Source of the DNA: Lagopus muta | Lineage: Eukaryota; Chordata; Aves; Galliformes; Phasianidae | NCBI RefSeq assembly: GCF_023343835.1 | Contig: NC_064433.1 | Span: forward strand, 67,354,032-67,418,031 | Reading direction: 5' to 3' | Length of the DNA: 64,000 nucleotides | In this document: piece after piece, positions 54,149 through 64,000 of the stretch | Layout of the letters: each line of letters opens with the position of its first letter | How positions within the stretch are numbered: the first letter of the stretch is position 1 | The notes under the pieces: model-generated | The model's database searches: none | Seen by the model: the letters and a program-made list of their open reading frames with translations, nothing else | Told to the model about the DNA's origin: nothing | Program-made: the position numbers and the translations under genes

Positions 54149-56011
54149 TTAGCTGCTCCCTCAGTGCTCTGTCACAGGCTATTATTTAACAGTTTGATTG
54201 TTATATTAACCCCCCCATCCCCCCCCAGCAAGTCGTTGTATAAGTTGTTTGGAAAAAAAGAGGTTATCTGTTGCTTACATAAAGCATTCTGTTCTCTATT
54301 GTATAGCTAGAAGCTACTCTAGGGAAAGTGCTCACCTAAAAAGGGGCAAATGTATCAAGTGTGACCTTACGTAAACTTGGATCCTACTCTGGCAAGACTC
54401 CAGGCTAACTATCTGCTAAAAACATCAGTTACTGTCATGTATGAAACGTATGAAATATGCAATGAGAAGCCCACCCAGCACCTCTGAATAAGAAACAATC
54501 TAAGAAATGATGTTTAAAATCAGTAATGCTTAACTGGCAGTGTATTACATTTATAAAAGCTTTCTGAGCGCTAGGAAATCAGACATTGACCAAGAAGGGG
54601 AAATACACAGGTTGTAAAGGTACTAGGAAAGCATGACAGGCAGAAATATTGCTGAAGGATTTTTCTGATCTTCTGGCCCAGATATATCATAAACTGAAAA
54701 GAAAAAAAAGAAAAAAGTCTGCATTCATTAAATTACAAGTATTTCTACTCTTGCACTAAAAACACTAAATAACATGCAAATAAGATACATTAGCTCTGTT
54801 TCTAGTGAGTCAGTTAAATACAACAACAACAACAGTGTACTGCATTCTGGACGTCCTCATTGAATGTTCCCCTATGGAGAGAGTTTGTTTTTAACAGCCT
54901 AACGAACACTTTTCTGGAACCATTTAAATCTTTAACTCATTTTGCTTTATAGCACTGGCTGTTTTCCATTCTCTGTGAAGCATTTTCAGTCAGTGCGGTT
55001 GACTCACTCTTCTGAAATCTTAACATTTTGTTGTCCATCGATGATGCAAACCCAGAAGAAGAAGCTCCTAGCTTCAAATCGGGGGCAAAAGTATTTTGGT
55101 GGTGCCACACATGAAATTTAACCTTCCAGTGAACAAATCCTTGGATTTTTTTTTTTCCCCAGTCTCAGTTGTACATTGAATAAATATGTGAATAAATTGT
55201 ACTGATTTTCTGAAAGATGACAGCATTGTATTACTAACTCCTGTCTTTTAGCTCTTTCCACTGCCTTTTCTTTCATGTAGGATAGAATAGGTTTGTAATT
55301 GCTTTCTCTGGTCCAAATTCTGTAAAACCAACTGAACCAGCGTGGGGGAATATATACAGCACTGCAATAGTGACTGCGGGATTACGTACTACTTAAAGGG
55401 GAGAAAAATACCTTATGCAAAAGCATACATGGAGAATGTCCTAGTAGTGCAATTGCATTTGCTCATCAACATCCCCAGCTGGAAGCCACTGCTCCCCAGC
55501 CAGGTAAGCATATTCTGTTAGAGCAGTTCACCCTCTCTGTTCTTCCACACGCCTCATCTAGCAAGCATATTGTGCAGACACCTAGAGTAGTAAAGCCAAA
55601 TGACAGCAAATCTTGTTACAGAGCAACTTGTACAAGATGCACAATGCTGTACTCATGCAATACAGAGGCCTGAAGGCCAGCCCGTTTAGTAGGAGTATGA
55701 TTACAGCAAAAATAAACTTTTTTCCTGGCCGGTATTATGCCAGAAAATGCTGACCAGTTATCCCATCCTAACTTCACACTGGATTACATATGATATCTCC
55801 TGCAGAAGTTGACATCAGCCAGTAAGCTGGTAAGCACCATGCTGTTTGGGCTGGATGATTTCTGTCAGAATCACAGTTGTGTAATTGTATACTCTTTGAC
55901 ATGACAGCCTGCAGATACAAGTCAGATATTAATGAACTTGGAACCTAAGAGCTTCAGGAGACCACGGCAGAAGAAAACTCATTTGTAACACACCTTGGGC
56001 TTAGCTATGAG

Positions 56012-56141
56012 TGCAGCAACAAAATGTAACGGAATATTAGTGAGAAGGTTCAACCCTAACTGCCATACCACCAACATCTGCCTCTGATATTCTGGGCAAA
56101 CATTATAAAACAGGAGGAATTACTTTCAGAGTAGCCACCAT
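56012..56141 (-). mobile_element. Solo Galluhop-type mariner left end, inverted
   Basis: The reverse complement reads GGCTACTCTGAAAGTAATTC, CTCCTGTTTTATAATG, then GGTGGTATGGCAGTTAGGGT and CATTTTGTTGCTG, collinear with the left 150 bases of the element at 13387. The rest of the element, including its other terminal repeat, is missing. Confidence 0.85.
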
Positions 56142-57545
56142 AGCATCTAAAGTATCTTGGGATCTTCAGACTGCAAAGGATAGGACAGAGCTCAGGACTG
56201 TAACCAGGTACTTGTCAAGATCATAGTTTGGAGTTTAGACCACTAAATTATGCATAAATCTCAGAAAACAATAAATAAAAAATATGTTTGTTTTCTGGTG
56301 GTTTTTCTTTTGTTTGTTTTGTTGTTTGTTTGTTTTTAACCAGTTTTATCATTACCTATGAAAATTAGTAATCTTCAGTCACGTCACATTAAACTCATAG
56401 GTGGTCAAATGTATTTAGCTCACAACACTGTGAAGATCTTCTTTCTCAAATTTTTAAAAGTATTTTGGCAAACACATGTTTATACACAATGAAAGTAAGT
56501 ACTGATCTGCTGTTTTGGATGGGATGAGGGAAGCAGAGAAGCAAAGATCTGATGAGACTTCTGTTTCAAGGTACTGGCTTCTCCAAGATAAAATGTTAAC
56601 TTTCCTACACAGATAAAACAAACATAGAAGGAGCTGTTGTACATATGTGTGTTTTTGTCTAGCAGGTATGCCAAGCTTTAATAAGAATATTTGTAAGGCT
56701 TCACCATTTCTTATTTTGAAGAATACATACATTTTAAGCAAGTCAGCAGTGAACAGTCTTCTGTGATTTGATAAATAGCCAAACAACCTGTAGTTTTACC
56801 ATGAGTGGTGAAGTATTTACTACCATGAGAGTCCTTCTGCACTGTTGCTGCAGATCTAGACTCATTGTTCTGCTGCATGTGACTATTTTGTTTGAAGAAA
56901 ATAGAAGTTCAGGAAACTACCCTTCAAGCCATTTACTTCTGCAAAAGCAATATTATTAGTACTCACAGGTTTGTCTTACTCCTTGGCATGCTTGCAACTT
57001 CTGACCAGGACAGATAACTAGCATTCATTTATACTTATTTTCCCTCAGCATAATGCAATCGATTATGAAAAATACCTATGAAAACAACGTTTTTGCTATT
57101 ATTGAAACCAAGATGGTCTTTTTTTGTGTGTGTATTGAGCCATATATATTTTTTTCACTTTTAGCCAAGAACGTTTCTATTGTACAGAGTAATCTTGTGG
57201 CTCGGGTAAGGAGCTTGTTCTACCACACTTAGAGCTGGAACTGAGCAAGCAGAGGCAGTATCACCACTAATGAGAGGGGCAGCACAGCAGGACCGGTTCT
57301 GCAGAGAAAAACAAGTATTGCTGCTGTCCCAGCAGCCGTACTGTGGGACCGCTTAGAGGTTAGCTGTAGAGGGGTGCCATGGAGCCAACGCCCACTGCAG
57401 CTGCAGCTCATTAAGTCCTTACAACTTGAGCTTCCCGTGCTAAAAGAACACAGTTTGCACACGCCGATACCACTTCGGGATGTGAGCCAAAACGCAACGA
57501 GGATTACGGGTTAACTCACTTCAAAGGGAAGCGGTGGACGCGCAA

Positions 57546-57640
57546 ACAGGGCGCTGAGGGACGTGGTTCAGTGGCCATAGTATGATAGGTAAGATAGACG
57601 GTCTTGTAGTTCTCTACCGACCTTAATGATACTATGGAAA
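57546..57640 (+). mobile_element. CR1-type 3' tail fragment next to the second CpG island
   Basis: About 95 bases resembling a CR1-like 3' terminal block (GGGACGTGGTTCAGTGGCCA through CGACCTTAATGATACTATGG). Diverged; subfamily not assigned. Lies under 200 bases upstream of the CpG island. Confidence 0.55.
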
Positions 57641-57826
57641 GCGCACACCTGATACCAGCCTAGAACATAGTTACAGCCTCAGCAACTCGGGGAATCCTGG
57701 CTTTCAGCCACTCGCTCCCCGCTCCCGCCTGCCTGCGGACACGGCAGCCGAGAGGCCAACCACCCCCTCACCTCACCCCGGCGGCCGGCGGAGACCGACC
57801 TCACCCCACTCGCGCACGGCCCCAAA

Positions 57827-57836
57827 TCTCGCGAGA
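57827..57836. promoter_or_regulatory. TCTCGCGAGA palindromic promoter element
   Basis: Exact copy of the palindrome found in the STK38L promoter, about 215 bases upstream of the ATG at 58049. Same known binder class (BANP; Kaiso proposed). Confidence 0.75.
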
Positions 57837-58048
57837 CGCGAGGCGCCGGGCGGGCTGGGAGGGAGAAGGTCGGTGGCGGTGCCGGCGCTGCTGAGGAGGC
57901 GCCAAGGAGGCGGGGGAGGGGGGTCCGGCTGGGCGCCCGAGTGCCCGCCCCCGGGCCGGCAGGACGGGCCGTTCCTTCTCACCTTAGTTCACCTCCCGCA
58001 TGCCGCCGGGGCCGGGGGCGCTGTGGAGCGGGGCTCGGGCCGCCCGCC

Positions 58049-58109
58049 ATGGCCGAGGCAGGAGCGGGGAGCGCCGAAGGGGCCGAGGAGGAGCGGCGAA
58101 CCGCTGGAG
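58049..58109 (+). CDS. BMAL2: First coding exon, probable BMAL2 (ARNTL2), partial
   Basis: ATG at 58049 in the context CCGCCATGG (G at -3 and +4) opens a frame reading MAEAGAGSAEGAEEERRTAG, then one base of a split codon before the donor GGAG|GTGGGT at 58110. An acidic, alanine/glycine-rich start of 20 residues fits the first exon of many CpG-island genes and shows no domain by itself. Assignment to BMAL2, a bHLH-PAS activator that pairs with CLOCK, rests on vertebrate gene order (STK38L followed by ARNTL2 on the same strand) and on general similarity to an acidic BMAL2 N-terminus. The bHLH and PAS exons would lie beyond the window. The frame is also open upstream but has no other ATG there. 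Confidence 0.65.
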
Positions 58110-60297
58110 GTGGGTGCGCTCCGCTGTCATGCTGCGGATGTGGCAGCGCACGGATGGGGTTCGGGCTGGACGTGTTTCTACGTTCGGCTTAGTTCGTGGC
58201 ATTTTGTTCCCGACACGCGATTAGCTGCACTCTTAATATTCCTTTTTTTTTATTTTTTCTTCTTTTTTTTTTTTTTTTTGCGGCTAATGTGATTTAAACG
58301 TAGCGATGTTGGCCGCTGTGTGCTCCAGCAAGTTGCTGTAACGCGGGCGGCTGTAAAGCAGAGCAGCAGCAGCTGTCCGTGTTCCTCCTGCTCCGTGCCT
58401 CGCTTCCTCTAGGCGGAAGGCTGAGCCCGAAAGAAGCGTTGTGCGCGGGGCTCTGAAAGGCAGAAGTCGCCGCTGCAGTTCTGCTCAGTTAGTGCCGGTT
58501 CTTGAGGTCTACTTGCCGCCGTTTTAATGTGCTTTGGGTTGGGTTCTGTGTGTTTTAACGTTTACGGGGATCCTGGCTGTCCGGGGGGAGGCGAAAAAGA
58601 GGCATTTTTCTGTCTGTGTGTGCTTGGTTGGTGAAGTAGTGGTGTAATTCTTTATGATGCGCGTACCGTAAGGGGAGGAAATAATAATAATAAAGCTCGG
58701 TGCAGACGTTTGCATTAAGTGGGAAAGCGGTGAACCGTAGGCTTTTCCGTATTGGAGTGGAGGAAACCCTACTACGTGGTTTCTTTTGTTAATCGATGTT
58801 TATAGCTGTTCTTCTAACAGATTTTGAAGAGATGGAGTCTTGATTAATTTTATTTTAAAGATAAAATTATCTTCATTAGCATGGGATAGATCCACGCTGA
58901 TATTAGCTGTGGAGTTTTTTCCCTTGAGGTGCACGTTGTTGTTAGTACACCTGGACATTATTAAAAACCAACTCTAAACTGGGCAGTTTGTATCAGCTAA
59001 GAATCGTGTGTAAGAAAAATATCCTTGTGGGTGACTGGAGGTGCTCTGAAAACTCCTTCCCCAGGGCTTGTTTAAACCATGGAAGTTGTGCTGCGGACTT
59101 ATGAAGCCAGTGTTTTACTTAAGATAGAAGCTATCTTCTATTCCTTTAGCAGTATGTGATTGGAGAGTTACTGGTGTTAGCTTTTTTTGCTTGTTTGTTT
59201 TTCAGTGTTCTCCTCCCTCTCTCCTCCAGTAATGAATTGAGATATATGAGACTCTCAGTTTCTGTCAGTGACCTGATTTGAGCCTGGAAGTAACGAGGAA
59301 AGCAGGGTGATCTTCCAAGGGCTTTGGGTATCTTTACAGTAGTTACAGTCTTGCTTTTTAATACGCTAATAGGTTTGAGCAAATAATTAGTGTTTTAAGG
59401 TTTATTAAGTGAAAGTATTATTTAATTAGTAAGTTATGATTCCTGATTATTTTCTTCTGAATGTTAAAAGTAGATACAGAAAATTGTCAATGGCCCATAC
59501 TAATATTTGGTTTACATTTCTGTAATATAGGATATTAAATTTTTTCTTTTAATCTGCTTGTGGCATTAAAAACCAATCTAGTGTCCTTAAGCTAACCTAG
59601 AAGAGTTAATTCTCTATTTAGTATTGTGCTTAAGATGGCTTTATCAGTGCTGTTTGCATCTTTCTTCTGTTTCATGCATGCTTATAAAATGCAATGTTAA
59701 AAAAAAAAAAAAAACACATATGTTTTATGCAGCACATTTCTACTGTTTTCACAACTTGACCCAGATGAAAATGGTTGCCGCAGCTTTAACTGTGTGTACT
59801 CAGTGGGCTGTGGTCCGGATGATAAACTTGCTTTAAATAGTCTGAATATGGTTTTCATTGACTTGTTATAAAGCTTTAAAAGCAGGAATATGTAATGCAA
59901 CTCTCACTTCTATTTAGAAAGTATGGTTGGTTGTTTTACATGTATTTAGACCTGAGGACCTGTCTGATGATGCATGAACCTATAAACTTTTTCTCATACA
60001 GTACGGTATGTATAATTTTTTCATTCTTTAATGAAAACATGCAGTAGGAATTCATTAGAATAACTTTAGAAAAACAATTCTGTGGTAAAATCAATTTATG
60101 TGATGTTAAGCTTTTGGAAATTATTTGAATCATCAGCTGTCTTGTGTGAGTGTGCTTATGTATAGGTACAGGTAGATATCCCTAATTGCTTAAGTAGTCA
60201 GAGACAGCTGACATCTTCAGATAGAAAGTTTGAGTGTGTCAAGTGTTACAAAACTTGTGTGCCTTGAGTTATAACCTGGTTGAGAAAATCTAGATTA

Positions 60298-61415
60298 TCA
60301 TAGAATCACAGAACAGCCCAGGTTGGAAGGGACCTCAAGGATCACCAAGCTGCAACCCCCCTGCCACATGCAGGGCCACCAACCTCCCCATTTAATAGTA
60401 GACCAGGCTGCCCAGGGCCCCATCCAACCTGGCCTTGAACACCTCCAGGGACGGGGCATCCACTGCCTCTCTGGGCAGCCTGTTCCAGCACCTCACCACT
60501 CTCATAATAAAGAGCTTCCCCCTGACATCCAACCTAAATCTTCCCTCCCTCCACTTCAAACCATTTCCCCTTGTCCTGCCATTATCTACCCTTTCCAAGA
60601 GCTGACTCCCCTCCTGTTTGTAGGCTCCCTTTAGGTACTGAAAGCTGCAATGAGGTTACCCCGCAGCCTTCTTTTCTCCAGGCTGAACAAGCCCAGCTCC
60701 CTGAGCCTGTCTTTGTAGTGGAGGTGCTCCAGCCCTCTGATCATCTTGGTGGCTCTCCTCTGGACCCTCTCCAACAGCTCCCTGTCTTTTTTGTATTGCG
60801 GGCTGCGCACTTGGACGCAGTTCTCCAGATGGGGTCTCACAAGAGCAGAGTAGAGGGGGCCAATCACCTCCCTCCCCCTGCTGGCCACCCCTCTTCTGAT
60901 GGAGCCCAGGATGCCTTTTGCTTTCTGAGCTGCAAGAGCACACTGCTGGCTCATGTTGAGTTTTTCATCCACCAGGACCCCCAGATCCTTCTCTGCAGGG
61001 CTGCTCTCAAGGACTGCTCCTTCCAGTGTGTAAGGATGCCTGGGATTCCTTTGGCCCAAGTGCAAAAACTGTGCACTTTGCTGTGTTGAGCCTCATTAGG
61101 TTCACCCAGGCCCACCCTTCCAGCCTGCCAAGGTCCCTCTGAATGGCATCCCTTCCTTCCACTGTGTCGACCGCACCACTGAGCTTGCTGTCATCAGCAA
61201 ACTTGCTGAGGGTGCACCGGATTCCGTCATTGATGTCAGTGATAAAGATGTTGAAGAGCACTGGTCCCAAGACAGACCCCTGGGGGTCGCCGCTCATTAC
61301 CAGCCTCCACCTGGACACTGAACAGATCACCACCCTTTGCAGCCTTTCAACCAATTCCTTATCCTCTGGATGGTCCACCCATCAAATCCACATCTCTCTG
61401 ATTTGGAAATTATTA
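60298..61415 (-). mobile_element. CR1 LINE, 3' 1.1 kb with reverse-transcriptase remains, antisense
   Basis: Minus-strand copy whose 3' tail (ATAGAATCACAGAAC in reverse) starts at 60298. Reading minus, 61378-61007 encodes the reverse-transcriptase palm with [10 protein letters not shown] and the catalytic FADD box (about 61201-61190). A second frame, 61065-60631, continues with the C-terminal region ([12 protein letters not shown] ... [12 protein letters not shown]). The shift between the two frames is a frameshift, and the 5' two-thirds of the element is absent, so this is a dead copy, though relatively young-looking. Confidence 0.95.
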
Positions 61416-62498
61416 CATTAGATTGCTTATATACTTAGATATTGGGGATGATGGGGGCGGGAGGCAGAATACCCCTGCTTTTCTGTGTGATTGCATTAAT
61501 GAGGGCTTCAGGCTGAGACCCTTGCATCAAGTAAGTACTCAGAGGCTGTGTGTGTGTTAGCATTCTGATTCAAAGCAGCAGCATTATTTTGATGTGATCA
61601 ACCGTCCTTGTTCCGTGCTCGCTGGTTTGGTTTGCAGTGCATTTTTGCTATAGAGGGGTTGAACTCTCTTCAGAAAAAATTGAACTAGAACTTTATTGTA
61701 GGAAGGTGAGTGTTACTCCAGCCCAAATGTTCTCCGACTCCAAACTTAAGCCAAGGGTTGGTTCTCAGACAGCTTTAGAACACGTGGATGGTAAGGATTT
61801 TTCTTCACTGAACCAGACAATGGACTTGAACATAAGCTCATTGGACTACTTTAAAACTAGAAACAGGGACTTCTGCTGCAATCACCTGCTTCTGTCTATT
61901 AACCTGTTGTACTACAGCTTTTACTAACATAGATACAGCCTAATAACTCCCGTGGATGGATTTCAATTTCAGTAAGTCATTTACGTAGTCAGAGGAAGGA
62001 CCACGTATGTATCATTGTAACTACACCCACTTTCAGCACAATTTTGAGTTCTTTAAACTTGCCAAAGCTTGAATTTCTTGCAAATGGTTTTTGTGCATGC
62101 CAAGGAAACATACGTTTGCAAAATACACACTTTAATAGTTTGATTATTTAAAGCGTGTTATAGAATGTTTTTCAAAAGATTGGAAAAATGTATCTGTGAT
62201 CTTAAAAACTTCAATTCAAAGGAGCTTCTTTCATCTTCTGCCAGGAAGTGTTTCAGAATGGGAAGTTGGATTGTAAATGCATTCTTATTCTTAGAAAGAT
62301 TTGTGTTAGTGTTACCACATTGATAACTTAAGCAGCTGCAGAGTAATTCTCAAAGTCTGTGGTGTGCATTTATCCTCAGAAAACATAGCGTGCCACCCAT
62401 AGCTGTTTGGGTTCTTCTGTTTTGTTGTTTGCTGAGGTGATTGGAAAATATCAATGAATATGTTTTGCTGCAATATTCTGGTAGATGGATTTAGATGT

Positions 62499-62528
62499 TC
62501 TAAATGAGAGCTGTCTAAATGAGAGCTG
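62499..62528 (+). repeat. Exact 15-base tandem duplication
   Basis: TCTAAATGAGAGCTG occurs twice back to back. Confidence 0.9.
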
Positions 62529-62920
62529 ATGGCTTTTTTTATTGATGTATTAATATCACTCAATGTTTCAGGAAAACCTATGAGGAGTTAAACATATGTT
62601 TAGCCAAAAGCTAAACTTTCATTGGGGGGGGGTGAGTAGGCCATGGAGTAGTAATGTGTGATCAAGGCAGTGATTTTTGAAAGGCTGTTTTGAATTTAAA
62701 CCTCAATGTATGTGAGGCAAACAGCAGCGGTCTGTGGCTGCTGCATTGTAACAATTGTATGATAATTTTATAGCTACCTTGGGTGGGACTCATCTCACTT
62801 ACCTTTAGATATCCAGAGTGTAGACATTGGCATCTCAGCTAGTTACTTTCTTCTTTGAGTAATTACTGAAGGGAAGGAGGTAGGCACTCTTGGACTGTGC
62901 TTCATCTAAGCGTGCAAATT

Positions 62921-63014
62921 TATTTTAGATTGAGATGAATCACCCTAGAAATGTACTTCATCAAACTGATTGTAGGAGTCTATTTTAAGTTGAGATGAAT
63001 CACCCTAGAAATGT
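62921..63014 (+). repeat. 60-base-period partial tandem duplication
   Basis: A 34-base block (TATTTTAGATTGAGATGAAT then CACCCTAGAAATGT) at 62921-62954 recurs at 62981-63014 with only two differences. Sequence after each block does not match, so only part of the unit is kept or was copied. Confidence 0.85.
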
Positions 63015-63145
63015 CTTCTACTCTCCAAGAGAAGCTAGAATGGCTAGTTCATGTGTGGATATGATTATTTGCTCAGATGGATCTCACCATTTATGGCTGA
63101 TGGAGTTTGGCCTTAACTCTTTTCTGATAGACTGTCTTTGTTTAG

Positions 63146-64000
63146 GAACTGACAACATCGGTGGACAAAGGAAGGGCAACTGATGCTGTCTACCTGGACT
63201 TGCGCAAGGCCTTTGACATGGTCCCACACCACAGCATCATCTCTAAATTGGGGAGAGATGAGTTTGAAGGGTGAACTATTTGGTGAATATTGGGAGGAAG
63301 ATTGCAACCAAAGGGTAGTTGTCAATGGCTCTATGTCCAGGTGGAGGCTGATGATGAGTGGTGACCTCCAGGGTTCTGTCTTGTGACTGGTACATCTTTA
63401 TCAGTGACGTAGATGATGGGGTTGAGCACACCCTCTGCAAATCTGCTGATTACACCAAGCTCTGTGTTGCAGTTGTTACAGCAGAAGGAAAGGATGTCAC
63501 CCAGAGGGTCTTGTGCTGGCTTGAAAAGTGGACCCATGTAAACTTTATGAGGTTCAGCGTGCAGGGTGTTACACTTTGGTTGATGACAAATATGTGTACA
63601 GACTGGGATAAGAACTCCTTGAGAGTAGCCCTGTGGAAAAGGTCTTAGGAGGCCTGGTAGGTGAAAAACATAATGAGAGCCTGCAGTGGGCACTTGCAGC
63701 CTGGAAGGACAACAGTATCCTGGGCTGCGTCAAAGAGATGTGGCGAGCAGGGAGATAAAGGGGATTGTCTCTCTCTACTCTGCTCTTGGGGGGCCCTATG
63801 GAAGTCTGAGGCCCTCAGCACATGAAAGGCATGGAGCAGTTGGAACAGGGCCACAGGAGACCACAAAGATGATCGGGGGCTGGAGCACTTCTCCTAGAAT
63901 GAAAGGCTGAGGGAGCTGGACTTGAAGGGAGCTTAGAAACAGGCAGGAAATTAAACAAAAAAACCAAACCAACACGAGGGTGGATAGTGATAGGACAAGG
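63146..64000 (+). mobile_element. CR1 LINE with broken reverse transcriptase, sense, cut by window end
   Basis: Sense copy starting in the reverse-transcriptase domain: motif A region reads KAFDMVPHH near 63206. The expected FADD box has decayed to SADY (frame at 63358-63648), and frames are broken by indels. It continues through the C-terminal region to the 3' untranslated block GTGGATAGTGATAGGACAAG at the last bases. Its 3' tail lies outside the window. Confidence 0.93.

Larger units (their letters stand above)
49151..57540. other. Intergenic region between STK38L and the next gene
   Basis: AT-rich DNA with no convincing coding exon. Apart from the CR1 fragment (52266), the exact tandem duplication (54093) and the mariner end (56012), nothing recognisable. 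Another AATAAA at 49918-49923 could extend the STK38L transcript. The open frames around 50.4-51.3 kb have no family resemblance I recognise. Confidence 0.55.
57700..58150 (+). promoter_or_regulatory. CpG-island promoter of the downstream gene (probable BMAL2)
   Basis: Very GC- and CpG-rich block with no TATA box, a TCTCGCGAGA palindrome (57827-57836) and G-rich runs at 57912-57933. It surrounds a start codon in strong Kozak context and a splice donor. Transcription probably starts between about 57840 and 58000. CpG density stays moderate to about 58.7 kb. Confidence 0.82.
58110..64000 (+). other. Intron 1 of the downstream gene (probable BMAL2), partial
   Basis: Begins at the GTGGGT donor and runs off the window unless an internal exon exists. 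It contains T-rich and A-rich homopolymers (58244-58280; 59699-59714), two large CR1 copies and short tandem duplications. One internal segment, 61638-61705, has exon-like boundaries (see findings). No bHLH-coding exon is visible. Confidence 0.6.

Noticed and set aside
53941-54189. 82-residue frame in the intergenic region
   Set aside because: It runs through the 28-base tandem duplication, which is not a multiple of three and shifts the repeated unit's frame. No recognisable protein.
57873-58292. Longer frames through the second CpG island, including read-through past 58109
   Set aside because: Low-complexity composition, and they cross a strong splice donor. Only the ATG at 58049 with its donor makes a sensible first exon.
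60631-61378. Two overlapping minus-strand frames resembling reverse transcriptase as a host gene
   Set aside because: They are adjacent parts of one truncated, frameshifted CR1 LINE with its 3' tail next to them.

Overview
The window looks like a stretch of bird nuclear DNA, most probably chicken or a close galliform. The evidence is abundant CR1 LINE fragments whose 3' ends carry the typical ATTCTATG-type tail, a copy of the Galluhop-type mariner element, and an intron-rich vertebrate gene. It contains one complete protein-coding gene, STK38L (NDR2 kinase), and the first exon of a second gene on the same strand, probably BMAL2 (ARNTL2). BMAL2 is inferred from gene order and from the N-terminal fragment only.

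Layout: 1-2.7 kb is sequence upstream of STK38L with no recognisable gene. At 2.75-3.45 kb lies a CpG-island promoter with a CCAAT box, a TCTCGCGAGA palindrome and a non-coding first exon ending at 3152. A 27-kb first intron (3153-30192) holds CR1 pieces, a near-complete mariner, microsatellites and local duplications. Thirteen coding exons lie between 30193 and 45103. Joined, their phases fit exactly and give 464 codons plus stop, the length I know for vertebrate NDR2. The intron after exon 7 uses a GC donor. The 3' UTR starts at 45104 and may reach about 49.1 kb. From there to 57.6 kb is intergenic AT-rich DNA with one CR1 fragment, a solo mariner end and a short exact tandem duplication. 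A second CpG island (57.7-58.15 kb) carries another TCTCGCGAGA palindrome and a 20-codon first coding exon at 58049-58109. The rest (58.1-64 kb) is its first intron, with two larger CR1 copies in opposite orientation that keep broken reverse-transcriptase sequence.

Functionally, STK38L is a Hippo-pathway-related AGC kinase. BMAL2, if correctly assigned, is a bHLH-PAS partner of CLOCK. The two promoters are separate but share the same rare palindrome. I found no prokaryote-style system, CRISPR array, tRNA or rRNA. The most interesting signals concern splicing (a GC-AG intron and a donor-like start of the exon that carries the catalytic lysine), promoter architecture, and templated or tandem duplications.
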